This document shows positions 52,201-61,261 of a stretch of DNA of 64,000 nucleotides, one piece after another. The stretch lies in NCBI GenBank assembly GCA_001725255.1, contig MEFV01000017.1, positions 1 through 64,000 on the forward strand, in the 5' to 3' direction. Source of the DNA: Comamonas sp. SCN 67-35 (GTDB taxonomy: Bacteria; Pseudomonadota; Gammaproteobacteria; Burkholderiales; Burkholderiaceae_C). Made by a program: the position numbers and the translations under genes. The notes beneath the pieces are model-generated. The model saw only the letters and a program-made list of their open reading frames with translations, was not told the DNA's origin and made no database searches. Position 1 is the first letter of the stretch, and each line of letters begins with the position of its first letter.

Positions 52201-53306
52201 CTGGCGATGTGATCGGGCTTGCCGATCTCGCTGCCCCAGAGCCTGGAGACGGTGAACCCCGTGAGCCCCGCCTTGGGGCGCGAGCCGCGGCCGGTCGCGC
52301 CTTCGTCGCGGATTTCGCCGCCGGCGCCGGTGCTCGCACCCGGGAAGGGCGAGATCGCCGTGGGGTGGTTGTGCGTCTCCACCTTCATCAGCACATGGCG
52401 CAATACCTCATGTTTTTGATAGCTGCTCGCGCTTGTTCCACCTGTGCCAGAGGCCGATTTTGCCCAAAATTCTTCGACCGGCGCACCTTCCATGACGGAG
52501 GCGTTGTCGGCATAGGCGACGACGGTGTGCCGGGGCGACGTGGCCTCGGTGTGACGGATCATGCCGAACAGGGTTTTCTCCTGCGCCACGCCGTCGATCG
52601 TGAACTGCGCGTTGAAGATCTTGTGGCGGCAGTGCTCGCTGTTGGCCTGCGCGAACATCATCAGCTCCACGTCCGTGGGGTTGCGTTTCAGGCCCGTGAA
52701 GGCATCGACGAGGTAGTCGATCTCGTCCTCGGCCAGCGCCAGGCCCCAGGCGGTATTGGCGGCCATCAGCGCGGCGCGGCCTTCACCGATCACATCGACA
52801 TGGGCCATGGGCTCGGCCTGCAGCGCGGTGAAGAGCTGCCGGGCCTCGTCGCACGTGGCGACGACCGATTCGGTCATGCGGTCGTGCAGCAGCGCGGCCA
52901 CCTGGGCACGCTGATCGGGCGTGAGCTGCGCCTTGCCGCCCAGCAATCCGCCCTTGAGCACCACGCGGTACTCGGTCACGCGCTCGATGCGCGCCACCTG
53001 CAGGCCACAGTTGCGCGCGATGTCCGTGGCCTTGGAAGCCCAGGGCGAAATGGTGCCCATGCGCGGCGTGACGATGAAGACCTCGCCCTCTTGCCCGCCC
53101 ATGTATGGCTCGCCGTAGGTGAGCAGGGCCGCGAGCTTTTCCTGCTGCGCGCCATCGAGCGCCTGGGCCGTGGCCACCAGATGCAGATGGCGGGCCTCGA
53201 TGCCCGTCACCTTCGGGCCGACGGCCTGCAACTGGGGCAGAAGCTGCTCCGCGCGAAAGGAACCGAGGGCATTGCTGCCCGCAAACGTGGTGATATGCAA
53301 GGACAC
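49281..53306 (-). CDS. purL: Phosphoribosylformylglycinamidine synthase PurL (large single-chain type)
   Basis: This 1341-residue enzyme makes FGAM from FGAR, glutamine and ATP in purine synthesis. The FGAM synthase domains show [64 protein letters not shown] and YHDRSDGGL. The C-terminal glutaminase has its nucleophile in [11 protein letters not shown] and the His-Glu pair in MMPHPERVF. The start is the GTG at 53306 ([10 protein letters not shown]). Just before KVETHNHPT a dispersed repeat encodes [21 protein letters not shown], in place of the usual RFFPD-type segment. Confidence 0.95.
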   Translation of the reverse strand: MSLHITTFAGSNALGSFRAEQLLPQLQAVGPKVTGIEARHLHLVATAQALDGAQQEKLAALLTYGEPYMGGQEGEVFIVTPRMGTISPWASKATDIARNCGLQVARIERVTEYRVVLKGGLLGGKAQLTPDQRAQVAALLHDRMTESVVATCDEARQLFTALQAEPMAHVDVIGEGRAALMAANTAWGLALAEDEIDYLVDAFTGLKRNPTDVELMMFAQANSEHCRHKIFNAQFTIDGVAQEKTLFGMIRHTEATSPRHTVVAYADNASVMEGAPVEEFWAKSASGTGGTSASSYQKHEVLRHVLMKVETHNHPTAISPFPGASTGAGGEIRDEGATGRGSRPKAGLTGFTVSRLWGSEIGKPDHIASALQIMTEGPLGGAAFNNEFGRPNLAGYFREYEMVVDGVQRGYHKPIMIAGGLGSIDAALTKKVAFPAGTLLVQLGGPGMRIGMGGGAASSMASGANAADLDFDSVQRGNPEIERRAQEVINQCAALGAANPILAIHDVGAGGLSNAFPELVNDAGRGARFDLRAVPLEESGLSPREIWSNESQERYVLALAPESLAAFQALCERERCPFAVVGVATEARELIVAEQDLAPNAERPAPDAPSAVHMPMDVLLGKPPRMQRDVTRVSRQGAPLPLDDLPLEKAVIEVLAHPTVASKRFLVTIGDRSVGGLTHRDQMVGPWQLPVADVAVTLADYRGFAGEAMAMGERTPIASLNAPASGRMAVAESITNLLAAPIELSRVKLSANWMAACGEPGEDAALYDTVHAVGMQLCPQLGIGIPVGKDSLSMRMQWNAEGAARKVVSPVSLIVSAFATLPDVRGTLTPQLDASVEDSSIVLIDLGHGKMRLGGSILGEVLGASGAEVPDLDDPEDLKRLVAAVNALRARGLILAYHDRSDGGLIAAVAEMAFAGQVGVALNVDMLVSEGDGIQDGRMDSFEAKEWTKQISGRRDVLTLRALFNEELGAVLQIRTADRSAVMQVLREHGLVQCSHVVGKTRPESSPMKAGKGELQVWRDAKKAFGATLENLHQVWDTVSWKIAQQRDNPACADAEHAAAGDPANPGLHQHLTFDPQDDVAAPFLNLSQPKVAVLREQGVNSHVEMAYAFTVAGFDAVDVHMSDLQAGRVSLQDFKGLVACGGFSYGDTLGAGVGWARSITFNARLSEQFQAYFGRADTFALGVCNGCQMFAELSENIPGASAWPRFTTNQSHRFEARLSMVEVLDSPSLFFAGMAGSRLPIVVSHGEGYADFARRGNAAEVARALRFVDNHGQVTDAYPANPNGSPEGLTAVTTQDGRFTAMMPHPERVFRNVQMSWTAGDVSEFSPWMRLWRNARRWVG
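52411..52473. repeat. Dispersed comamonad repeat, copy 6 (inside purL)
   Basis: This copy has TTTTTGATAGCTGCTCGCGC, TTGTTCCACCTGTGCCAGAGG, CCGATTTTGCCCAAAATTC. It is one of the clearest copies of the family and is translated in frame as part of PurL. Confidence 0.75.
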
Positions 53307-53447
53307 GGGAAGGCCTGAAACGGGGGCTGATGCCTGCACGCGCCGGGGCCGCTGACTGGGGCCTTGGCACGTGCCGGGCTTTGCGGTTGCAAGAGGGGTG
53401 ATTTTAGTGAACCAGCAAGCACGCACTGCGAATGGGATAATTTCTCA

Positions 53448-54263
53448 ATGACTATTGAAATCAAGGACGCAGCAGGCATCGCCGGTATGCGTGAGGCCTG
53501 CCGCCTCGCGGCGGACGTGCTCGACTACATCGAGCCGCACATCGTGCCCGGCCTGCCCACCATCGAAATCGACCGGCTCGGCGCCGAGTGCATGAAGCAG
53601 CAGGGCACGGTCTCGGCCACCATCGGCTACCAGCCGCCGGGCTATCCGCCCTACCCCGGTCATCTGTGCACCTCGGTGAACCATGTGGTCTGCCACGGCA
53701 TTCCGAACGAAAAGGCGCTCAAGAAGGGCGACATCGTGAACGTGGATGTGACGGTGATCACCAAGGACGGCTGGTTCGGCGACACCAGCCGCACCTACCT
53801 CGTGGGCGAGTGCTCGATCGCGGCCAAACGGCTGGTCAAGCTCACCTACGAATCGATGTGGCTGGGCATCCAGCAGGTGCGCCCCGGCGCGCGCCTGGGC
53901 GACATCGGCCACGCCATCCAGACCTTTGCCGAGGGCCACGGCCTGTCGGTGGTGCGCGAGTTCTGCGGGCATGGCATCGGCAAGAAATTTCACGACGAGC
54001 CGCAGGTACTGCACTACGGCCATCCCGGCACGGGCGTGGAACTGTTGCCCGGCATGACCTTCACGATCGAGCCCATGCTCAACCTGGGCAAGCGCGACAT
54101 CAAGGAACTGGGCAAGGATGGCTGGACCATCATCACCAAGGATCACAGCCTGTCGGCGCAGTGGGAGCACACCATCCTGGTGACGGAAACCGGCTTTGAC
54201 GTGCTCACGCTCTCACCCGGCTACCCGCCGCTGCCCGATTTCGTGACCGCGACGGCGACCTGA
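53448..54263 (+). CDS. map: Methionine aminopeptidase, type I
   Basis: This metallopeptidase of 271 residues removes the initiator Met. The metal ligands are seen in VNVDVTVITKDGWFGDTSRTY (Asp pair), CGHGIGKKFHDEP (His), FTIEPML (Glu) and SAQWEHTILVTE (Glu). HLCTSVNHVVCHGIPNE carries the conserved substrate-side His. The start at 53448 (MTIEIKDAAGI) fits the family. It is divergent from purL and followed after 25 bases by glnD. Confidence 0.96.
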   Translation: MTIEIKDAAGIAGMREACRLAADVLDYIEPHIVPGLPTIEIDRLGAECMKQQGTVSATIGYQPPGYPPYPGHLCTSVNHVVCHGIPNEKALKKGDIVNVDVTVITKDGWFGDTSRTYLVGECSIAAKRLVKLTYESMWLGIQQVRPGARLGDIGHAIQTFAEGHGLSVVREFCGHGIGKKFHDEPQVLHYGHPGTGVELLPGMTFTIEPMLNLGKRDIKELGKDGWTIITKDHSLSAQWEHTILVTETGFDVLTLSPGYPPLPDFVTATAT

Positions 54264-54288
54264 CCCCCTCTCCTGCTCGGCGCATGCC

Positions 54289-56877
54289 ATGAGCTGCATC
54301 AGCGCGCACCCGGTGGCGCAACAGGCCCAATACCAGGCGCGCCGCGCGGCGCTGCTGGCGCAGCTGATGGAGCCGACGCTCAAGCCGCGTGGCATCCGGC
54401 GCATCCTGCACGGCTTTTCCAGCGCCACCGACGCGCTGCTGCGCTCGATCTGGCAGGCCATGCGCATCGGCAACCGCGCCACGCTCATTGCCGTGGGCGG
54501 CTACGGGCGCAGGCAGCTGTTCCCGCACTCGGACGTGGACCTGCTCATCCTCGTGGGCGAAGACGCGCCCACGGCCGCGATCGAAGCCTTCATCGCCTGC
54601 TGCTGGGACGCGGGCCTCAAGCTCGGCTCCAGCGTGCACACACCGGGCGGCTGCCTGGCCAGTTGCGCGCAGGACATCACGCTGCAGACCTCGCTGCTGG
54701 AAGCACGGCGCCTGGCCGGCAGCACGCAGCTCTTTGCCGCGCTGACACAGGCGCATGCCGAGCAGCTCGACGTGCGCGCCTTCGTGCAGGACAAGCTGCT
54801 GGAATTGCATCAGCGCCACACGCGCCACGAGCACACACCCTACGCGCTGGAGCCCGACTGCAAGGAGTCGCCCGGCGGCCTGCGCGACCTGCACCTCGTG
54901 CTTTGGCTCGCGCGCGCGGCGCACCTGGGCGGCAGCTGGCGCGAACTGGCCGAGCGGGGCCTGGCCACCGCCTACGAACTGCGCCGGATCGAGCACAACG
55001 AAGCCATGCTCTGCCTCATCCGCGCGCGCCTGCACACCGTCGCGGGCCGGCACGAGGACCGGCTGGTGTTCGACCTGCAGGCGGCCGTGGCGCAGACCTT
55101 CGGCCTGAGCGACGTCCAGGGCACGGGCGGGCGCTGGCTTCGCGCCAGCGAGCAGCTCATGCGCCGCTACTACTGGGCGGCCAAGGCGGTCTCGCAGCTC
55201 ACGCAGATCCTGCTGCTGGAAATCGAGGAGCGGGTGCAGCCCTCGACCGCGCCGCTCATCCTCATCGACGCCGAATTCCTGCAAAAAGGCAATCTGCTGG
55301 AGATCGCGCGGGACGACCTCTACACGCGCAAGCCCCAGGCCATTTTGCGCACCTTCCTGCGCTACCAGAGCACACCCGGCATCGAGGGCCTGTCGGTGCG
55401 CACGCTGCGCGCGCTCTACAACGCGCGCCCGCTGATGGACCGAGCCTTTCGCGACGACGAAGCCAACCGCGACTGCTTCATGCAGATCCTGCGCCAGGGC
55501 TCGGGCGTCACGCATGTGCTGCGGCTCATGAACCAGACCTCGGTGCTCGGGCGGCTGCTCGGCCCGTTTCGGCGCATCGTCGGGCAGATGCAGCACGACC
55601 TGTTTCACGTCTATACCGTGGACCAGCACATCCTCATGGTGGTGCGCAACCTGCGGCGCTTCTTCATGCCCGAGCACGCGCACGAGTACCCGCTGTGCTC
55701 GCAACTGGCCACGGGCTGGGACAAACCCTGGATCCTCACGATCGCGGCGCTCTTTCACGACATCGGCAAGGGGCGCGGGGGCAACCACTCGCAGATCGGC
55801 GCCCGCGAGGCCGCACATTTCTGCCGTCAGTACGCCGCCCACGGCATCACCGGCGAGGACGCGCGGCTCATCGAATTTCTCGTGGCCGAGCACCTCCTGA
55901 TGAGCCAGGTGGCGCAAAAGCAGGACCTGAGCGATCCGGCCGTCATCGCCGCCTTCGCCGAGCGCGTGCGCAGCGAGCGGGCGCTGACGGCGCTGTACCT
56001 GCTGACCGTGGCGGACATCCGCGGCACCGGCCCCAAGGTATGGACGGCGTGGAAGGGCAAGCTGCTCGAAGACCTGTACCACGCCAGCCTGGCGGTGCTC
56101 GGCGGGCGCACCCCCGACCCCGCCACCGAAATCGAGGAGCGCAAGCGCGACGCGCGCGTGGTGCTGGCGCTGCACGCGCTGCCGGCGAACGCCCACGAGA
56201 AGCTCTGGCAGACGCTGGACGTGAGCTACTTCCTGCGCCACGACGCCGCCGACATCGCCTGGCACACGCGCCAGCTGCGCGAGGTGGTGGACTCGCGCCA
56301 GCCCGTGGTGCGCGCGCGCAAGTCGCTCGCGGGCGAGGGTCTGCAAGTGCTGGTCTACACGCCGGACCAGAGCGAACTGTTTCTGCGCATTTGCGGCTAC
56401 TTCGACCGCGCCGATTTCTCCATCCTCGCCGCGCGCATCCACACCACGCGCAGCGGCCATGCACTGGACACCTTCCAGGTGATGCCGCGCCACGCCGTGA
56501 GCGGCGTGCGCGAGCTCATCACGCTGGTGGAAAACGAGCTGCCGCACGCGCTCGATCTGCGCACCGCGCTGCCCGAGCCGCGCCCCATGCGCCTGTCGCG
56601 GCGCGCACGCAGCTTTCCCGTGGCCACACGCGTCACGCTCAGGCCCGATGAACACGGCGAGCGCTGGATACTGACGCTGGCCGCCGCCGACCGCGCCGGC
56701 CTGCTGTACGTGGTGGCGCGCGTGCTCGCGGCCCATGCGCTGAGCGTGCAGCTGGCCAAGGTCAGCACGCTGGGCGAGCGGGTGGAAGACACCTTCGTCA
56801 TCGCCGGCGAAGAACTGCAGAGCGGCGAGCTGCAGCTGCGCATCGAATCGGACCTGCTCAATGCGCTGAGCCACTGA
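54289..56877 (+). CDS. glnD: [Protein-PII] uridylyltransferase/uridylyl-removing enzyme GlnD
   Basis: This 862-residue nitrogen sensor modifies PII according to glutamine level. The nucleotidyltransferase motif is IAVGGYGRRQLFPHSDVDLLIL near residue 65. The PII-uridylyltransferase middle domain has DCKESPGGLRDLHL. The HD domain has HIGLY-like FHVYTVDQHILMVVRNL and ALFHDIGKGRGGNHSQIG. Two C-terminal ACT domains follow (LQVLVYTPDQSELFLRICGYFDRADF, and LTLAAADRAGLLYVVARVLA). Both activities should be intact. Confidence 0.96.
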   Translation: MSCISAHPVAQQAQYQARRAALLAQLMEPTLKPRGIRRILHGFSSATDALLRSIWQAMRIGNRATLIAVGGYGRRQLFPHSDVDLLILVGEDAPTAAIEAFIACCWDAGLKLGSSVHTPGGCLASCAQDITLQTSLLEARRLAGSTQLFAALTQAHAEQLDVRAFVQDKLLELHQRHTRHEHTPYALEPDCKESPGGLRDLHLVLWLARAAHLGGSWRELAERGLATAYELRRIEHNEAMLCLIRARLHTVAGRHEDRLVFDLQAAVAQTFGLSDVQGTGGRWLRASEQLMRRYYWAAKAVSQLTQILLLEIEERVQPSTAPLILIDAEFLQKGNLLEIARDDLYTRKPQAILRTFLRYQSTPGIEGLSVRTLRALYNARPLMDRAFRDDEANRDCFMQILRQGSGVTHVLRLMNQTSVLGRLLGPFRRIVGQMQHDLFHVYTVDQHILMVVRNLRRFFMPEHAHEYPLCSQLATGWDKPWILTIAALFHDIGKGRGGNHSQIGAREAAHFCRQYAAHGITGEDARLIEFLVAEHLLMSQVAQKQDLSDPAVIAAFAERVRSERALTALYLLTVADIRGTGPKVWTAWKGKLLEDLYHASLAVLGGRTPDPATEIEERKRDARVVLALHALPANAHEKLWQTLDVSYFLRHDAADIAWHTRQLREVVDSRQPVVRARKSLAGEGLQVLVYTPDQSELFLRICGYFDRADFSILAARIHTTRSGHALDTFQVMPRHAVSGVRELITLVENELPHALDLRTALPEPRPMRLSRRARSFPVATRVTLRPDEHGERWILTLAAADRAGLLYVVARVLAAHALSVQLAKVSTLGERVEDTFVIAGEELQSGELQLRIESDLLNALSH

Positions 56878-56986
56878 GGCGGTTCGGTCCGCAGCGCAAC
56901 GGCCGCGCTGGACACACGGTGCCCACGAATGGCGCCCGCGAACGCGGCCCCGCTACACTGAACGGCCCCACCACGGGAGTCGCACC

Positions 56987-57919
56987 ATGTCCGCCACCGG
57001 CCAGCCATCCAGCTTCAGCGCGCTGCGCGCCGCGGTGGTGGCCGCCTTGCTCGCGATCGGCGTGGCGCTGTGCTGGTGGCCCGCGTTCAACACCGCGGCG
57101 CAGCAGGCGGTGGACGCGGGTCTCAAGCGCGCACTCGTGAGCTTTGCCACGGCGCGCACGCTGCACGGCGTGGTCTCGGTCGTGCAGGGCACGGAGCTGG
57201 CCGTGCAGCCCATGGGCATGGGGGTGACGCTCACGCCGGGGCGCCTGCTCACGCCCATCAATGAGCTCACGGCCCAGGTGGCGGACTGGATGCTCTGGGC
57301 CAGCGTCGCCTTCGGGTTGCAAAAATTCCTGCTTGAGATGGGCGCGAACGTCTGGGTCTCGGGCGCCGTCTCCGCGCTGGCGCTGCTGTGGCTCGCCCTG
57401 CACCGAGGCGGGCGCGACCCGCCGTGGCTTGCCCAGACGCTGGTGCTGCTGCTGTTCGTGCGGCTGGTCATGCCCGTCACCATTCTCGGCAGCGAGCAGC
57501 TCTTCGCGCACTTCCTGGCGCAGCCCTACAACGAGAGCCAGCTCGCCAGCGACACCGCCACGAAACGACTGCAGGCGCTGCAGGGCGAAGCACCGCCCGC
57601 CGGCACCCATGAGCCCGCCGAAGGCCAGGGCGCCAGAAACGGCGATGCCGCCGCGGCCAGCCTGCTGGACCGGCTCAAGCAATGGGGCAGCAACGCCAAA
57701 GAGACCGCCAGCCATCCCGTGCAAGCGGCACAGGCACGGCTGGGCGAGATCGCCGCCGCCATCGACCAGCTCGTCGAGCGGCTCGTGACGCTGATCGTCG
57801 TGTTCGCGCTGCAGACTCTGGTGATCCCGCTGCTGCTGGCCTGGGCCGTGCTGCAGTTGTTCAAGGGGTTGGTTCGGCCCGTGCCTCAGCCCATGTCCGG
57901 CGCGATCGCCTCGGCGTAG
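56987..57919 (+). CDS. Uncharacterised inner-membrane protein
   Basis: This 310-residue protein has about five hydrophobic segments: near 12-32, 98-118, 122-140, 148-168 and, at the C-terminus, about 268-295 (LVTLIVVFALQTLVIPLLLAWAVLQLF). A charged region (190-260) contains likely helices. I recognise no known domain. Its stop overlaps the 3' end of sbcB by 34 bases in the convergent direction. Confidence 0.65.
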   Translation: MSATGQPSSFSALRAAVVAALLAIGVALCWWPAFNTAAQQAVDAGLKRALVSFATARTLHGVVSVVQGTELAVQPMGMGVTLTPGRLLTPINELTAQVADWMLWASVAFGLQKFLLEMGANVWVSGAVSALALLWLALHRGGRDPPWLAQTLVLLLFVRLVMPVTILGSEQLFAHFLAQPYNESQLASDTATKRLQALQGEAPPAGTHEPAEGQGARNGDAAAASLLDRLKQWGSNAKETASHPVQAAQARLGEIAAAIDQLVERLVTLIVVFALQTLVIPLLLAWAVLQLFKGLVRPVPQPMSGAIASA

Positions 57920-59322
57920 TCGTAGATCGCTTCAAGAATCGCGCCGGCACGCTCATCGGCCTGCTCGCCCAGCGCGTCGAGCTGCGCGAACAGCGCGTCG
58001 AAGGTGCGCGCACCGCCCTCGCCCTCCATCAGCGTGGCCACGCGGTGCGCCTGCCAGCGCGCCTGCTCCTCGGTGGTGAGCGTCTCGGGAAAGTTGCGCG
58101 CGCGGTAGCGAAACAGAAGTTCCGCGAGGCGCGCATCGTCAAAGCCCGCACGCGCCTGCGCGAGTTCGGCCGCGGCGAGGCCGCGCAGCCGGGTCAGGCG
58201 CCTGCGGTCTTCGTTGCCGAGAAAGCCGCCGTACAAATCCTGATCCACGTCGGGCGCGGGTTCGTCGGGCCGCGCGTACACCGCGGGCCAGATCGCGTTC
58301 ATGTCGGGCAGGGCGCGCGCGATCTCGGCATGCTGCATCGCCTGCGCGACATCGATGCCCCACTTGCGCGCCAGCGCGGGCGTGAGCGTGTTCAGGTGGC
58401 CCACCACCATCGGCGACTTGTTCAGGTGCACGCCCTTGATCGGCAGGCGCGCCACGCCCTCGGGCCTTTCGTCGGCGCGCGTGAACAGGCGCTCGCGCAG
58501 CTCCGGCACCGACAGGCCCGCCAGCACGCCCGGGTCGTGCGCCAGGTCCCAGGCGAGCAGTTCGTTCTTGTTCGTCGGGTGCATCGCCAGCGGCCACATC
58601 AGCGCCAGGCACCCGCGCTCGGCCGGGAACATGCCCGACACGTGCAGAAACGGTTTGGCGGTGCTTTGCGTGGCTGGAAGGCGCAATTCCTGCGCCACGC
58701 GCTCTTTTTTGTGGAGCGACAGCGCAAAATCGAAGAGCCGCGGATTGTGCTGGCGGATCAGGCGCGCCAGCGCAATCGTGGCGCGCACATCCGAAAGCGC
58801 ATCGTGCGCGGCCTCGTGCGCAATGCCATTGGCCTGCGTGAGTTTTTCCAGCCGAAAGCTCGGCTTGCCATCGACCACCGGCCAGGTGATGCCGTCGGGG
58901 CGCAGCGCATACGCCAGGCGCACCACGTCGAGCAGGTCCCAGCGGCCGCACTGGTTCTGCCATTCGCGCGCATAGGGGTCGATGAGGTTGCGCCAGAACA
59001 TGAAACGCGTGACTTCATCGTCGAAGCGTATGGTGTTGTAGCCCACGCCTATGGTGCCCGCCTGCGCCAGCTCGGCCTCGATGCGCGCGGCGAATGCGTG
59101 CTCGGGCACGCCGTGCGCAAGGCACTGCTGCGGCGTGATGCCGGTGATCAGGCATGCGCCCGGGTCGGGCAGGTAATCGTCCGTCGGCCTGCAGTACAGC
59201 ATGACGGGCTCGCCGATTTCCCTCAGCTCGGCATCGGTGCGGATCGCGGCAAACTGCGCCGGGCGGTCGCGCCGCGTATCGGTGCCGAAGGTTTCGTAAT
59301 CGTGCCAGAGGAAGGTGTGCAT
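57886..59322 (-). CDS. sbcB: Exodeoxyribonuclease I SbcB
   Basis: This 3'-5' single-strand DNA exonuclease has 478 residues. The DEDDh residues are in FLWHDYETFGTD (Asp, Glu), GVGYNTIRFDDEVTRF (Asp) and EAAHDALSDVRATI (His, Asp). The C-terminal SH3-like and helical extension (from about 200) is the normal ExoI length. The start at 59322 is the natural one (MHTFLWHDYETFG); the frame stays open upstream without homology. Confidence 0.95.
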   Translation of the reverse strand: MHTFLWHDYETFGTDTRRDRPAQFAAIRTDAELREIGEPVMLYCRPTDDYLPDPGACLITGITPQQCLAHGVPEHAFAARIEAELAQAGTIGVGYNTIRFDDEVTRFMFWRNLIDPYAREWQNQCGRWDLLDVVRLAYALRPDGITWPVVDGKPSFRLEKLTQANGIAHEAAHDALSDVRATIALARLIRQHNPRLFDFALSLHKKERVAQELRLPATQSTAKPFLHVSGMFPAERGCLALMWPLAMHPTNKNELLAWDLAHDPGVLAGLSVPELRERLFTRADERPEGVARLPIKGVHLNKSPMVVGHLNTLTPALARKWGIDVAQAMQHAEIARALPDMNAIWPAVYARPDEPAPDVDQDLYGGFLGNEDRRRLTRLRGLAAAELAQARAGFDDARLAELLFRYRARNFPETLTTEEQARWQAHRVATLMEGEGGARTFDALFAQLDALGEQADERAGAILEAIYDYAEAIAPDMG

Positions 59323-59405
59323 GGTGGGTGAAGCAAGGGGCAAGCCTATGGCGAGTATGCCCGGCCGCCGCGCCACCGCCGCCCGGACTTGGGCACAATC
59401 TGCGC

Positions 59406-60680
59406 ATGCGCTCTCCACCCGTTTTCCGCGCGCGCGCCCCCGCCTTCATTCTTGCGCTGGCCGCCCTGCTGGGCACCGCCAGCTGCACCACGCTCGCCGC
59501 TCCCCCCGCACCCGCCGCCACCGACACGTCCGATCCCGCCGAGGGATTTCGCGCCTGGGTGGCCGATTTTTCAAAGGACGCCCTCAAGGCCGGCATCAGC
59601 CGCGCCACCATCGACGCCACCCTGGGCAAGGCGCGCTGGCTGGCGCAGGTGATCGAGCTCGACGGCGCCCAGCCCGAATTCGTGCGCCCCGTGTGGCAGT
59701 ACCTGGACTCCGCCGTCTCCACCCAGCGCATCGTCGCCGGCAAGACCCTGCGTCAGATCAATGCCAAGGTCATGGATGACGCTGCCGGGCGCTACGGTGT
59801 GCCCACCGGAATCATCACCGCCATTTGGGGAGTGGAGAGCAACTACGGCACGCATTTCGGCAATTTCCGCACCATAGACGCGCTGGCCACGCTTGCCTAC
59901 GACGGGCGCCGCCGCGAATGGGCGCGCTCCGAGCTGATGGCCGCGCTCACCATCGTGGACAAGGGCTACATGCCCGCGGGCAGCCTGATCGGCTCCTGGG
60001 CCGGGGCCATGGGGCACACGCAGTTTCTGCCCTCGGTCTACCTCAAATACGCGGTCGACGCCGATGGCGACGGCAAGCGCGACATCTGGGGCAGCACCGC
60101 CGACGTGGTCGCTTCCACCGCCAATTTCCTCGCGCAATCGGGCTGGCGCCCGAGCGAGCCCTGGGGCGTGGAAGTGCGCCTGCCCGCGAGCTTCGACTAC
60201 AGCCACGCCGAGCTCACGGTGCGCCAGGACAGCAGCGCCTGGGCCGCCGAGGGCGTGCGCACCATGGATGGCCGCCCTCTGCCTGCGATGCGCGACGCCT
60301 CCATCCTCACGCCCGCGGGCGAGCGCGGCCCGGCGGTGATGGTGGGCAACAATTTTCGCGTGCTGCTGCTCTACAACAGCTCGACCAACTACGCGCTGGC
60401 GGTCTCGCTGCTGGCGCAGCAGATCGATGGCGGCCCGGGCCTGCTTGCTTCATGGCCACGCCAGCTCAAGCCCCTGGCGCGTGCCGACATCCAGACGATG
60501 CAGACGGCGCTCAACCAGCTCGGCATGGACGCAGGCGATGTGGACGGCGTCATCGGCCCGGCCACCCGCGCCGCGCTGCGGCGCTTTCAGGCAGGCCAGA
60601 GCCTGGTGGCCGACGGCTACCCCACGCAGGAGCTGCTGCAGCGCCTGCTGCAGCAACAGACCAAGGCCGCCCAACCATGA
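59406..60680 (+). CDS. Membrane-bound lytic murein transglycosylase B-like (MltB family) with peptidoglycan-binding domain
   Basis: This 424-residue envelope enzyme cuts peptidoglycan to 1,6-anhydro products. The N-terminus is a signal with a possible lipobox (LLGTASC, Cys 27). The catalytic domain has IWGVESNYGTHFGNF with the acidic catalyst, SWAGAMGHTQFLPSVYLKYAVDADGDGKRDIW and VASTANFLAQSGW. A C-terminal PG_binding_1 module has LNQLGMDAGDVDGVIGPATRAALRRFQ. The start at 59406 begins the signal peptide. It overlaps the next gene by four bases (ATGA). Confidence 0.92.
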   Translation: MRSPPVFRARAPAFILALAALLGTASCTTLAAPPAPAATDTSDPAEGFRAWVADFSKDALKAGISRATIDATLGKARWLAQVIELDGAQPEFVRPVWQYLDSAVSTQRIVAGKTLRQINAKVMDDAAGRYGVPTGIITAIWGVESNYGTHFGNFRTIDALATLAYDGRRREWARSELMAALTIVDKGYMPAGSLIGSWAGAMGHTQFLPSVYLKYAVDADGDGKRDIWGSTADVVASTANFLAQSGWRPSEPWGVEVRLPASFDYSHAELTVRQDSSAWAAEGVRTMDGRPLPAMRDASILTPAGERGPAVMVGNNFRVLLLYNSSTNYALAVSLLAQQIDGGPGLLASWPRQLKPLARADIQTMQTALNQLGMDAGDVDGVIGPATRAALRRFQAGQSLVADGYPTQELLQRLLQQQTKAAQP

Positions 60681-61201
60681 CCCCGCTCCAGAGCCCGCCC
60701 ATCCTCAGCAGCCAGCTGCGCGCCATCCTCGCGCGCTGCCGCACCATCGCCGTCGTCGGCCTGTCGCCGCAGTGGCACCGCCCCAGCCACTTCGCCGCGC
60801 AGTACATGCAGGCGCACGGCTACCGCATCGTGCCCGTGAACCCGCTCGTCGCCCAAACCGGCGGCTCCATCCTCGGCGAACACGCCTACGCCAGCGTGAC
60901 CGAGGCCGCGCAGGCGCTCGAGCGCGAGGGCCGGCACATCGACATGGTGGACTGCTTTCGCCGCGCCGAGGACACGCCGCCGCTGGCCAAAGAGGCCGTG
61001 GCCATCGGAGCCTCATGCCTGTGGCTGCAGCTGGGCGTGGTGAACGAAACATCGGCGCAAATCGCCCGCGCGGCGGGGCTCGATGTCGTGCAGGACCGCT
61101 GCGTGAAGATCGAGCACGCACGGCTCTTCGGCGGCCTGGGCTGGATGGGGGTGAACACCCGGGTCATCACCTCCAGGCGGGCGCGGCAGTTGCCCTACTG
61201 A
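60677..61201 (+). CDS. CoA-binding protein, YccU family
   Basis: This 174-residue protein has a Rossmann-type CoA-binding fold. The glycine/serine motif IAVVGLSPQWHRPSHFAAQYMQAHGYRIVPVNP is followed by DMVDCFRRAED, CLWLQLGVVNETSA and VVQDRCVKIEH, as in the CoA_binding_2 family. Function is not established. It is co-translated with mltB. Confidence 0.88.
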   Translation: MTPLQSPPILSSQLRAILARCRTIAVVGLSPQWHRPSHFAAQYMQAHGYRIVPVNPLVAQTGGSILGEHAYASVTEAAQALEREGRHIDMVDCFRRAEDTPPLAKEAVAIGASCLWLQLGVVNETSAQIARAAGLDVVQDRCVKIEHARLFGGLGWMGVNTRVITSRRARQLPY

Positions 61202-61260
61202 AACCATAGCTGACAGCGCTTGCCAGATAAGCGCTAGAGCCAGATTTATCTGAAATTTTC
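61202..61260. repeat. Dispersed comamonad repeat, copy 7 (intergenic)
   Basis: This copy has AAACCATAGCTGACAGCGC, TTGCCAGATAAGCGCTAGAG, CCAGATTTATCTGAAAT. It fills the gap between the CoA-binding gene and hsdM, and has the inner inverted repeat AGCGCTTG/ATAAGCGCT. Confidence 0.75.
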
Positions 61261-61261
61261 G

